Shown here: positions 49,459-62,474 of the stretch, one piece after another
Numbering within the stretch: the stretch's first letter is position 1
How the letters are laid out: each line of letters starts with the position of its first letter
Source of the DNA: Hydractinia symbiolongicarpus
Taxonomy: Eukaryota > Cnidaria > Hydrozoa > Anthoathecata > Hydractiniidae
Direction: 5' to 3'
Length of the DNA stretch: 64,000 nucleotides
Assembly (NCBI RefSeq): GCF_029227915.1
Contig: NC_079875.1
Coordinates: 20,951,001-21,015,000, forward strand
Notes under the pieces: model-generated
Databases searched by the model: none
What the model was told of the DNA's origin: nothing
Seen by the model: only the letters and a program-made list of their open reading frames with translations
Made by a program: the position numbers and the translations under genes

Positions 49459-51283
49459 CACGTAGTTAAGAGTGTTGTAAGGCAACGGCGCTAACGAGAA
49501 CGACTTGGGACGTTGTAGCGCATTGAGACTGGAACGACTAGTCCAATGGTAATCGGCGCAGGCAGCTGAAACCGCGTGATTCACGTGTTAGGCCTTTATT
49601 AGACTGCAAAAGGCCATATTACAGCCTTTATGGGACTGTGCACGTAGTTAAGAGTGTTCTAAGGCAATGGCGCTAATGAAAGCGACCTTAGACGTTGTAG
49701 CGCATTGAGACTGGAACGACTAGTCCAATGGTAACCTGCGCAGGCATCTGAAACCGCTTGATTTAAGTGTGCGTCCTTTATTAGACTGCAAAAGGCCATA
49801 TTACGGTCTTTATAGCACTGTGCACGTAGGTAAGAGTGTTCTAAGGCGACGGCGCTAATGAAAGCGACTTTGGACGATATAGTGCATTGAGATTGGAACG
49901 ACTAGTCCAATGGTAACCTGCGCAGGCAAATGGAACCATGTGATTTACGTGCGAGGCCTTTATTAGGCTACAATAGGGCATATCACAGCCTTTGTAGGAC
50001 TGTGCACGTAGTTAAGAGTGTTGTAAGGCAACGGCGCTAATGAAAACGACTTGGGACGTTGTAGCGCATTGAGACTGGAACGACTAGTCCAATGGTAACT
50101 TGTCCAGGCAGATGGAAACACGTGATTTACGTGTGAGGCCTTAATTAGACTGCAAAAGGCCATATTGCGGCCTTTAAAGGCCTGTGCACGTAGTTAAGAG
50201 TGTTCTAAGACGACGGCGCTAATGATAGCGAACTTGGACGTTGTAGCGCATTGAGACTGGAAGGACTAGTCCAATGGTAACCTGCGCAGGCAGATAGAAC
50301 CACGTGATTTACGTGCAAGGTCTTTATTAGACTGCAAAAGGCCATATTACAGCCTTTATAGGACGATGCACGTAGTTAAGCGTGTTCTAAAGCGACGGCG
50401 CTAATGAAAACGACTTGGGACGTTGTAGCGCATTGAGACTGGAAGGGCTAGTCGAATGGTAACCTGCGCAGACAGGTGAAGCCACGTGATTTACGTGTTA
50501 GACCATTATTAGACTGCAAAAGGCCTTATTACGGACTTTATAGCACTGTGCACGTAGTTAAGAGTGTTCTAAGGCCACGGCGCTAAGGAAAACCACTTGG
50601 AACGTTGTAGTGCATTGACAATGGAAGGAATATTCCAATGGTAACCGGCGCAGGCATCTAAAACCACTTGACTTAAGTGTGCAGCCTTTATTTGACTGCA
50701 AAAGGCCATATTACAGCCTTTATAGGAATGTGCGCGTAGTTAAGAGTGTTGTAAGGCAACGGCGCTAATGAAAGCGACTTTCGACGATGAAGCGCATTGA
50801 GACTGGAACGACTAGTCCAATGGTAACCTGCGCAGGCAAATAGAACCATGTGATTTACGTGCGAGGCCTTTATTAGGCTGCAAAAGGGCATATCACAGCC
50901 TTTGTAGGACTGTGCACGTAGTTAAGAGTGTTCTAAGGCAACGGCGCTAATCAAAAACGACTTGGGACGTTGTAGCACATTGAGACTGGAACGACTAGTC
51001 CAATGGTAACTTGTCCAGGCAGATGGAACCACGTGATTTACGTGTGAGGCCTTTATTAAACTACAAAAGGCCATATTCCAGCCTTTAAAGGACTGTGCAC
51101 GCAGTTAAGAGTGTTCTAAGGCGACGGCGCTAATGAAAGCAAACTTGGACGTTGTAGCGCATTGAGACTGGAAGGACTAGTCCAATGGTAACCTGCGCAA
51201 GCAGATAGAACCACGTGATTTACGTGCGAGGCCTTTATTAGACTGCAAAAGGCCATATTACAGCCGTTATAGGACTGTGCACG
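49459..51283 (-). repeat. Domain B dispersed segment, copy 4 of 4
   Basis: This is collinear with 33,991-35,815 over its full length. Private changes include CTACAATAGGG near 49,969 and AGGAATGTGCG near 50,725. The match with copy 3 continues to about 51,845. Confidence 0.85.
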
Positions 51284-52189
51284 CAGTTAAGGGTGTTGTA
51301 AGGGTAAGGGCGCTAATGAAATCGACTTGGGATGTTGTAGCGTATTGAGACTGGATGGACTAGTCGAATGGTAACCTGCGCAGACAGGTGAAACCTCGTG
51401 ATTTACGTGTTAGACCTTTATTAGACTGCAAAAGGCCTTATTACGGCCTTTATAGCACTGCGCACGTAGTTAAGAGTGTTCTAAGGCCACGGCGCTAACG
51501 AAAACCACTTGGAACGTTGTAGTGCATTGACAATGGAAGGAATAGTCCAATGGTAACCGGCGCAGGCATCTAAAACCACTTGATTTAAGTGTGCGGCTTT
51601 TATTTGACTGCAAAAGGCCATATTACAGCCTTTATAGGACTGTGCACGTAGTTAAGAGTGTTGTAAGGCAACGGCGCTAATGAAAGCGACTTTCGACGAT
51701 GAAACCCATTGAGACTGGAACGACTAGTTCAATGGTAACTTGTCCAGGCAGATGGAAACACGTGATTTACGTGTGAGGCCTTTATTAGACTGCAAAAGGC
51801 CATATTGCAGCCTTTAAAGGACTGTGCACGTAGTTAAGAGTGTTCTAAGGCGACGGCGCTAATAAAAGCGAACTTGGACGTTGCAGCGCATTGAGACTGG
51901 AAGGACTAGTCCAATGGTAACCTGCGCAGGCAGATAGAACCACGTGATTTACGTGCAAGGTCTTTATTAGACTGCAAAAGGCCATATTACAGCCTTTATA
52001 GGACTGTGCACGTAGTTAAGAGTGTTGTAAGGTAACGGCGCTAATGAAAGCGACTTTCGACGATGTAGCGCATTGAGACTGGAACGACTAGTCCAATGGT
52101 AATCGGCGCAGGCAGCTGAAACCGCGTGATTCACGTGTTAGGCCTTTATTAGACTGCAAAAGGCCATATTACAGCCTTTATGGGACTGT

Positions 52190-54285
52190 GCACGTAGTTA
52201 AGAGTGTTCTAAGGCAACGGCGCTAATGAAAACGACTTGGGACGTTGTAGCGCATTGAGAATGGAACGACTAGTCCAATGGTAACTTGTCCAGGCAGATG
52301 GAAACACGTGATTTACGTGCGAGGCCTTTATTAGACTGCAAAAGGCCATATTACAGCCTTTAAAGGACTGTGCACGTAGTTAAGAGTGTTCTAAGGCGAC
52401 GGCGCTAATGAAAGCGAACTTGGACGTTGTAGCGCATTGAGACTGGAAGGACTAGTCCAATGGTAACCTGCGCAGGCAGATAGAACCACGTGATTTACGT
52501 GCGAGGTCTTTATTAGACTGCAAAAGGCCATATTACAGCCTTTATAGGACGATGCACGTAGTTAAGCGTGTTCTAAAGCGATGGCGCTAATGAAAACGAC
52601 TTGGGACGTTGTAGCGCATTGAGACTGGAAGGACTAGTCGAATGGTAACCTGCGCAGACAGGTGAAGCCACGTGATTTACGTGTTAGACCTTTATTAGAC
52701 TGCAAAAGGCCTTATTACGGCCTTTATAGAACTATGCACGTAGTTAAGAGTGTTCTAAGGCCACGGCGCTAATGAAAACGACTTTCGATGATGAAGCGCA
52801 TTGAGACTGGAACGACTAGTCCAATTGTAACCTGCGCAGGCAAATGGAACCATGTGATTTACGTGCGAGGCCTTTATTAGGCTGCAAAAGGGCATATCAC
52901 AGCCTTTATAGGACGATGCACGTAGTTAAGCGTGTTCTAAAGCGATGGCGCTAATGAAAACGACTTGGGACGTTGTAGCGCATTGAGACTGGAAGGACTA
53001 GTCGAATGGTAACCTGCGCAGACAGGTGAAGCCACGTGATTTACGTGTTAGACCTTTATTAGACTGCAAAAGGCCTTATTATGGACTTTATAGCACTGTG
53101 CACGTAGTTAAGAGTGTTCTAAGGCCACGGCGCTAAGGAAAACCACTTGGAACGTTGTAGTGCATTGACAATGGAAGGAATATTCCAATGGTAACCGGCG
53201 CAGCGATCTAAAACCACTTGATTTACGTGTGCGGCCTTTATTTGACTGCAAAAGGCCATATTACAGCCTTTATAGGACTGTGCACGTAGTTAAGAGTGTT
53301 GTAAGGTAACGGCGCTAATGAAAGCGACTTTCGACGATGTAGCGCATTGAGACTGGAACGACTAGTCCAATGGTAATCGGCACAGGCAGCTGAAACCGCG
53401 TGATTCACGTGTTAGGCCTTTATTAGACTGCAAAAGGCCATATTACAGCCTTTATGGGACTGTGCACGTAGTTAAGAGTGTTCTAAGGCAATGGCGCTAA
53501 TGAAAGCGACCTTGGCCGTTGTAGCGCATTGAGACTGGAACGACTAGTCCAATGGTAACCTGCGCAGGCATCTGAAACCGCTTGATTCAAGTGTGCGTCC
53601 TTTATTAGACTGTAAAAGGCCATATTACGGTCTTTATAGCACTGTGCACGTAGGTAAGAGTGTTCTAAGGCGACGGCGCTAATGAAAGCGACTGTGGACG
53701 ATATAGTGCATTGAGATTGGAACGACTAGTCCAATGGTAACCTGCGCAGGCAAATGGAACCATGTGATTTACGTGCGAGGCCTTTATTAGGCTGCAAAAG
53801 AGCATATCACAGCCTTTGTAGGACTGTGCACGTAGTTAAGAGTGTTCTAAGGCAACGGCGCTAATGAAAACGACTTGGGACGTTGTAGCACATTGAGAAT
53901 GGAACGACTAGTCCAATGGTAACTTGTCCAGGCAGATGGAAACACGTGATTTACGTGTGAGGCCTTTATTAGACTGCAAAAGGCCATATTACAGCCTTTA
54001 AAGGACTGTGCACGTAGTTAAGAGTGTTCTAAGGCGACGGCGCTAATGAAAGCGAACTTGGACGTTGTAGCGCATTGAGACTGGAAGGACTAGTCCAATG
54101 GTAACCTGCGCAGGCAGATAGAACCACGTGATTTACGTGCGAGGTCTTTATTAGACTGCAAAAGGCCATATTACAGCCTTTATAGGACGATGCACGTAGT
54201 TAAGCGTGTTCTAAAGCGATGGCGCTAATGAAAACGACTTAGGACGTTGTAGCGCATTGAGACTGGAAGGACTAGTCGAATGGTA
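52190..54285 (-). repeat. Domain B segment, second copy of 36,895-38,990
   Basis: The right end is a jump near 54,286, from GGACTAGTCGAATGGTAAC into TTGTCTAGGCAG. Scattered single-base differences from the first copy occur, such as AACTATGCACG near 52,732. Confidence 0.82.
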
Positions 54286-57200
54286 ACTTGTCTAGGCAGA
54301 TGGAACCATGTGATTTACGTGCGAGGCCTTTATTAGGCTGCAAAAGGGCATATCACAGCCTTTGTAGGACTGTGCACGTAGTTAAGAGTGTTCTAAGGCA
54401 ACGGCGCTAATGAAAACGACTTGGGACGTTGTAGCGCATTGAGACTGGAACGACTAGTCCAATGGTAACTTGTCCAGGCAGATGGAACCATGTGATTTAC
54501 GTGTTAGACCTTTATTAGACTGCAAAAGGCCTTATTACGGACTTTATAGCACTGTGCACGTAATTAAGAGTGTTCTAAGGCCACGGCGCTAAGGAAAACC
54601 ACTTGGAACGTTGTAGTGCATTGACAATGGAAGGAATATTCCAATGGTAACCGGCGCAGGCATCTAAAACCACTTGATTTACGTGTGCGGCTTTTATTTG
54701 ACTGCAAAAGGCCATATTACAGCCTTTATAGGACTGTGCACGTAGTTAAGAGTGTTGTAAGGCAACGGCGCTAATGAAAGCGACTTTCGACGATGAAACC
54801 CATTGAGACTGGAACGACTAGTTTAATGGTAACTTGTCCAGGCAGATGGAACCACGTAATTTACGTGCGAGGCCTTTATTAGACTGCAAAAGGCCATATT
54901 ACAGCCCTTATAGGACAGTGCACGCAGTTAAGGGTGTTCTAAGGCAACGGCGCTAATGATATCGACTTGGGACGTTGTAGCGCATTGAGACTGGAACGAC
55001 TAGTCCAATGGTAACTTGTCCAGGCAGATGGAAACACGTGATTTACGTGTGAGGCCTTTATTAGACTGCAAAAGGCCATATTGCAGCCTTTAAAGGACTG
55101 TGCACGTAGTTAAGAGTGTTCTAAGGCGACAGCGCTAATGAAAACGAACTTGGACGTTGTAGCGCATTGAGACTGGAAGGACTAGTCCAATGGTAACCTG
55201 CGCAGGCAGATAGAACCACGTGATTTACGTGCGAGGTCTTTATTAGACTGCAAAATGCCATATTACAGCCTTTATAGGACGATGCACGTAGTTAAGCGTG
55301 TTCTGAAGCGACGGCGCTAATGAAAACGACTTGGGACGTTGTAGCGCATTGAGACTGGAAGGACTAGTCGAATGGTAACCTGCGCAGACAGGTGAAGCCA
55401 CGTGATTTACGTGTTAGACCTTTATTAGACTGCAAAAGGCCTTATTACGGACTTTATAGCACTGTGCACGTAGTTAAGAGTGTTCTAAGGCCACGGCGCT
55501 AAGGAAAACCACTTGGAACGTTGTAGTGCATTGACAATGGAAGGAATATTCCAATGGTAACCGGCGCAGGCATCTAAAACCACTTGATTTACGTGTGCGG
55601 CCTTTATTTGACTGCAAAAGGCCATATTACAGCCTTTATAGGACTGTGCGCGTAGTTAAGAGTGTTGTAAGGCAACGGCGCTAATGAAAGCGACTTTCCA
55701 CGATGAAGCGCATTGAGACTGGAACGACTAGTCCAATGGTAACCTGCGCAGGCAAATAGAACCATGTGATTTACGTGCGAGGCCTTTATTAGGCTGCAAA
55801 AGGGCATATCACAGCCTTTGTAGGACTGTGCACGTAGTTAAGAGTGTTCTAAGGCAACGGCGCTAATGAAAACGACTTGGGACGTTGTAGCGCATTGAGA
55901 CTGGAACGACTAGTCCAATGGTAACTTGTCCAGGCAGATGGAACCATGTGATTTACGTGTGAGGCCTTTATTAGACTGCAAAAGGCCTTATTACGGCCTT
56001 TATAGCACTGCGCACGTAGTTAAGCGTGTTCTAAAGCGACGGCGCTAATGAAAACGACTTGGGACGTTGTAGCGCATTGAGACTGGAAGGACTAGTCGAA
56101 TGGTAACCTGCGCAGACAGGTGAAGCCACGTGATTTACGTGTTAGACCTTTATTAGACTGCAAAAGGCCTTATTACGGACTTTATAGCACTGTGCACGTA
56201 GTTAAGAGTGTTCTAAGGCCACGGCGCTAAGGAAAACCACTTGGAACGTTGTAGTGCATTGACAATGGAAGGAATATTCCAATGGTAACCGGCGCAGGCA
56301 TCTAAAACCACTTGATTTACGTGTGCGGCCTTTATTTGACTGCAAAAGGCCATATTACAGCCTTTATAGGACTGTGCACGTAGTTAAGAGTGTTGTAAGG
56401 CAACGGCGCTAATGAAAGCGACTTTCCACGATAAAGCGCATTGAGACTGGAACGACTAGTCCAATGGTAACCTGCGCAGGCAAATAGAACCATGTGATTT
56501 ACGTGCGAGGCCTTTATTAGGCTGCAAAAAGGCATATCACAGCCTTTGTAGGACTGTGCACGTAGTTAAGAGTGTTCTAAGGCAACGGCGCTAATGAAAA
56601 CGACTTGGGACGTTGTAGCGCATTGAGACTGGAACGACTAGTCCAATGGTAACTTGTCCAGGCAGATGGAACCACGTGATTTACGTGTGAGGCCTTTATT
56701 AGACTGCAAAAGGCCTTATTACGGCCTTTATAGCACTGCGCACATAGTTAAGAGTGTTCTAAGGCCACGGCGCTAAGGAAAACCACTTGAAACGTTGTAG
56801 TGCATTGACAATGGAAGGAATATTCCAATGGTAACCGGCGCAGGCATCTAAAACCACTTGATTTACGTGTGCGGCTTTTATTTGACTGCAAAAGGCCATA
56901 TTACAGCCTTTATAGGACTGTGCACGTAGTTAAGAGTGTTGTAAGGCAACGGCGCTAATGAAAGCGACTTTCGACGATGAAACCCATTGAGACTGGAACG
57001 ACTAGTTCAATGGTAACTTGTCCAGGTAGATGGAACCACGTAATTTACGTGCGAGGCCTTTATTAGACTGCAAAAGGCCATATTACAGCCCTTATAGGAC
57101 TGTGCACGCAGTTAAGGGTGTTCTAAGGCAACGGCGCTAATGATATCGACTTGGGACGTTGTAGCGCATTGAGACTGGAACGACTAGTCCAATGGTAACC

Positions 57201-60200
57201 TGCGCAGGCAGATAGAACCACGTAATTTACGTGCGAGGTCTTTATTAGACTGCAAAAGGCCATATTAAAGCCTTTATAGGACGATGCACGTAGTTAAGCG
57301 TGTTCTAAAGCGACGGCGCTAATGAAAACGACTTGGGACGTTGTAGCGCATTGAGACTGGAAGGACTAGTCGAATTGTAACCTGCGCAGACAGGCGAAAC
57401 CACGTGATTTACGTGTTAGACCTTTATTAGACTGCAAAAGGCTTTATTACGGCCTTTATAGCACTGTGCACGTAGTTAAGAGTGTTCTAAGGCCACGGCG
57501 CTAAGGAAAACCACTTGGAACGTTGTAGTGCATTGACAATGGAAGGAATATTCCAATGGTAACCGGCGCAGGCATCTAAAACCACTTGATTTACGTGTGC
57601 GGCCTTTATTTGACTGCAAAAGGCCATATTACAGCCTTTATAGGACTGTGCACGTAGTTAAGAGTGTTGTAAGGCAACGGCGCTAATGAAAACGACTTTC
57701 CACGATTAAGCGCATTGAGACTGGAACGACTAGTCCAATGGTAACCTGCGCAGGCAAATAGAACCATGTGATTTACGTGTGAGGCCTTTATTAGACTGCA
57801 AAAGGCCTTATTACGGCCTTTATAGCACTGCGCACGTAGTTAAGCGTGTTCTAAAGCGACGGCGCTAATGAAAAGGACTTGGGACGTTGTAGCGCATTGA
57901 GACTGGAAGGACTAGTCGAATGGTAACCTGCGCAGACAGGTGAAGCCACGTGATTTACGTGTTAGACCTTTATTAGACTGCAAAAGGCCTTATTACGGAC
58001 TTTATAGCACTGTGCACGTAGTTAAGAGTGTTCTAAGGCCACGGCGCTAAGGAAAACCACTTGGAACGTTGTAGTGCATTGACAATGGAAGGAATATTCC
58101 AATGGTAACGGGCGCAGGCATCTAAAACCACTTGATTTACGTGTGCGGCCTTTATTTGACTGCAAAAGGCCATATTACAGCCTTTATAGGACTGTGCGCG
58201 TAGTTAAGAGTGTTGTAAGGCAACGGCGCTAATGAAAGCGACTTTCCACGATGAAGCGCATTGAGACTGGAACGACTAGTCCAATGGTAACCTGCGCAGG
58301 CAAATAGAACCATGTGATTTACGTGCGAGGCCTTTATTAGGCTGCAAAAGGGCATATCACAGCCTTTGTAGGACTGTGCACGTAGTTAAGAGTGTTCTAA
58401 GGCAACGGCGCTAATGAAAACGACTTGGGACGTTGTAGCGCATTGAGACTGGAACGACTAGTCCAATGGTAACTTGTCCAGGCAGATGGAACCACGTGAT
58501 TTACGTGTGAGGCCTTTATTAGACTGCAAAAGGCCTTATTACGGCCTTTATAGCACTGCGCACGTAGTTAAGAGTGTTCTAAGGCCACGGCGCTAAGGAA
58601 AACCACTTGAAACGTTGTAGTGCATTGACAATGGAAGGAATATTCCAATGGTAACCGGCGCAGGCATCTAAAACCACTTCATTTACGTGTGCGGCTTTTA
58701 TTTGACTGCAAAAGGCCATATTACAGCCTTTATAGGACTGTGCACGTAGTTAAGAGTGTTGTAAGGCAACGGCGCTAATGAAAGCGACTTTCGACGATGA
58801 AACCCATTGAGACTGGAACGACTAGTTCAATGGTAACTTGTCCAGGTATATGGAACCACGTAATTTACGTGCGAGGCCTTTATTAGACTGCAAAAGGCCA
58901 TATTACAGCCCTTATAGGACTGTGCACGCAGTTAAGGGTGTTCTAAGGCAACGGCGCTAATGATATCGACTTGGGACGTTGTAGCGCATTGAGACTGGAA
59001 CGACTAGTCCAATGGTAACCTGCACAGGCAGATAGAACCACGTAATTTACGTGCGAGGTCTTTATTAGACTGCAAAAGGCCATATTAAAGCCTTTATAAG
59101 ACGATGCACGTAGTTAAGCGTGTTCTAAAGCGACGGCGCTAATGAAAACGACTTGGGACGTTGTAGTGCATTGAGACTGGAAGGACTAGTCGAATTGTAA
59201 CCTGCGCAGACAGGCGAAACCACGTGATTTACGTGTTAGACCTTTATTAGACTGCAAAAGGCCTTATTACGGCCTTTATAGCACTGTGCACGTAGTTAAG
59301 AGTGTTCTAAGGCCACGGCGCTAAGGAAAACCACTTGGAACGTTGTAGTGCATTGACAATGGAAGGAATATTCCAATGGTAACCGGCGCAGGCATCTAAA
59401 ACCACTTGATTTACGTGTGCGGCCTTTATTTTACTGCAAAAGGCCATATTACAGCCTTTATAGGACTGTGCACGTAGTTAAGAGTGTTGTAAGGTAACGG
59501 CGCTAATGAAAGCGACCTTAGACGTTTTAGCGCATTGAGACTGGAAGGACTAGTCGAATGGTAACCTGCGCAGACAGGTGAAGCCACGTGATTTACGTGT
59601 TAGACCTTTATTAGACTGCAAAAGGCCTTATTACGGCCTTTATAGCACTGTGCACGTAGTTAAGAGTGTTCTAAGGCCACGGCGCTAAGGAAAACCACTT
59701 GAAACGTTGTAGTGCATTGACAATGGAAGGAATATTCCAATGGTAACCGGCGCAGGCATCTAAAACCACTTGATTTACGTGTGCGGCCTTTATTTGACTG
59801 CAAAAGGCCATATTACAGCCTTTATAGGACTGTGCGCGTAGTTAAGAGTGTTGTAAGGCAACGGCGCTAATGAAAGCGAATTTCGATGATGAAGCGCATT
59901 GAGACTGGAACGACTAGTCCAATGGTAAACTGCGCAGGCAAATGGAACCATGTGATTTACGTGCGAGGCCTTTATTAGGCTGCAAAAGGGCATATCGCAG
60001 CCTTTGTAGGACCGTGCACATAGTTAAGAGTGTTCTAAGGCAACGGCGCTAATGAAAACGACTTGGGACGTTGTAGCGCATTGAGACTGGAACGACTAGT
60101 CCAATGGTAACTTGTCCAGGCAGATGGAACCACGTGATTTACGTGTGAGACCTTTATTAGACTGCAAAAGGCCATATTACAGCCTTTAAAGGACTGTGCA

Positions 60201-61063
60201 CGTAGTTAAGAGTGTTCTAAGGCGACGGCGCTAATGAAAGCAAACTTGGACGTTGTGGCGCATTGAGACTGGAAGGACTAGTCCAATGGTAACCTGCGCA
60301 AGCAGATAGAACCACGTGATTTACGTGCGAGGCCTTTATTAGACTGCAAAAGGCCATATTACAGCCTTTATAGGACTGTGCACGCAGTTAAGGGTGTTGT
60401 AAGGCAACGGCGCTAATGAAATCGACTTGGGATGTTGTAGCGCATTGAGACTGGATGGACTAGTCGAATGGTAACCTGCGCAGACAGGTGAAACCACGTG
60501 ATTTACGTGTTAGACCTTTATTAGACTGCAAAAGGCATTATTACGGCCTTTATAGCACTGCGCACGTAGTTAAGAGTGTTCTAAGGCGACGGCGCTAATG
60601 AAAGCGAACTTGGACGTTGTAGCGCATTGAGACTGGAAGGACTAGTCCAATGGTAACCTGCGCAAGCAGATAGAACCACGTGATTTACGTGCGAGGCCTT
60701 TTTTAGACTGCAAAAGGCCATATTACAGCCTTTATAGGACTGTGCACGCAGTTAAGGGTGTTGTAAGGCAACGGCGCTAATGAAATCGACTTGGGATGTT
60801 GTAGCGCATTGAGACTGGATGGACTAGTCGAATGGTAACCTGCGCAGACAGGTGAAACCACGTGATTTACGTGTTAGACCTTTATTAGACTGCAAAAGGC
60901 CTTATTACGGCCTTTATAGCACTGCGCACGTAGTTAAGAGTGTTCTAAGGCCACGGCGCTAAGGAAAACCACTTGGAACGTTATAGTGCAATGACAATGG
61001 AAGGAATATTCCAATGGTAACCGGCGCAGGCATCTAAAACCACTTGATTTACGTGTGCGGCTT

Positions 61064-62340
61064 TTATTTGACTGCAAAAGGCCATATTACAGCCTTTATA
61101 GGACTGTGCACGTAGTTAAGAGTGTTGTAAGGCAACGGCGCTAATGAAAGCGACTTTCGACGATGAAACCCATTGAGACTGGAACGACTAGTCCAATGGT
61201 AACCTGCGCAGGCAGATGGAACCACGTGATTTACGTGTGAGGCCTTTATTAGACTGCAAAAAGCCATATTACAGCCTTTATAGGACTGTGCACGTAGTTA
61301 AGAGTGTTGTAAAAACGACTTGGGACGTTGTAGCGCATTGAGACTGGAACGACTGTGCACGCTGTTAAGGGTGTTCTAAGGCAACGGCGCTAATGAAATC
61401 GACTTGGGACGTTGTAGCGCATTGAGACTGGAACGACTAGTCCAATGGTAACCTGCGTAGGCAGATAGAACCACGTGATTTACGTGCGAGGTCTTTATTA
61501 GACTGCAAAAGGCCATATTACAGCCTTTATAGGACGATGCACGTAGTTAAGCGTGTTCTAAAGCGACGGCGCTAATGAAAACGACTTGGGACGTTGTAGC
61601 GCATTGAGACTGGAAGGACTAGTCGAATGGTAACCTGCGCAGACAGGTGAAACCACGTGATTTATGTGTTAGACCTTTATTAGACTGCAAAAGGCCTTAT
61701 TGCGGCCTTTATAGCACTGTGCACGTAGTTAAGAGTGTTCTAAGGCCACGGCGCTAAGGAAAACCACTTGGAACGTTGTAGTGCATTGACAATGGAAGGA
61801 ATATTCCAATGGTAACCGGCGCAGGCATCTAAAACCACTTGATTTACGTGTGCGGCTTTTATTTGACTGCAAAAGGCCATATTACAGCCTTTATAGGACT
61901 GTGCACGTAGTTAAGAGTGTTGTAAGGCAACGGCGCTAATGAAAACGACTTTCGACGATGAAACCCATTGAGACTGGAACGACTAGTCCAATGGTAACCT
62001 GCGCAGGCAGATGGAACCACGTGATTTACGTGTGAGGCCTTTATTAGACTGCAAAAAGCCATATTACAGCCTTTATAGGACTGTGCACGTAGTTAAGAGT
62101 GTTGTAAAAACGACTTGGGACGTTGTAGCGCATTGAAACTGGAACGACTGTGCACGCTGTTAAGAGTGTTCTAAGGCCACGGCGCTAAGGAAAACCACTT
62201 GGAACGTTGTAGTGCATTGACAATGGAAGGAATATTCCAATGGTAACCGGCGCAGGCATCTAAAACCACTTGATTTACGTGTGCTGCCTTTATTTGACTG
62301 CAAAAGGCCATATTACAGCCTTTATAGGACTGTGCACGTA
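61064..62340 (-). repeat. 795-bp duplicated unit with a doubly deleted monomer
   Basis: Two copies lie 795 bp apart, which equals five monomers minus 115 bp. The short monomer has lost 17 bases at GTGTTGT/AAAAACG (61,309 and 62,104). It has also lost 98 bases between two GACT tetramers (61,351 and 62,146), giving GAACGACTGTGCACGCTG. The four-base repeat at the larger loss points to a microhomology or slippage event that happened once and was then duplicated. Confidence 0.88.
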
Positions 62341-62474
62341 GTTAAGAGTGTTGTAAGGCAACGGCGCTAATGAAAGCGACTTTCGACGATGAAGCGCATT
62401 GAGACTGGAACGACTAGTCCAATGGTAACCTGCGCAGGCAGATGGAACCACATGATTTACGTGTGAGGACTTTA

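Larger units (their letters stand above)
33221..62474 (-). repeat. Satellite array, domain B (minus orientation)
   Basis: About 160 monomers belong to a different HOR family. Type-4 monomers, recognised by GGAATATTCC followed by AATGGTAACCGGCGCAGG, occur about 30 times in 30 kb at irregular multiples of 182 bp. Linked variants absent from domain A include GACGATGCACGTAGTTAAGC, GTTAGACCTTTATTAG, GGCAAATAGAACCATGTG and GACGATGAAACCC. No 65-bp fragments occur. Several 1-2 kb segments recur as tandem or dispersed direct copies, listed separately. An 8-base deletion removes AAAAGGCC at about 35,960. No gene, RNA gene or transposon was seen. Confidence 0.93.
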
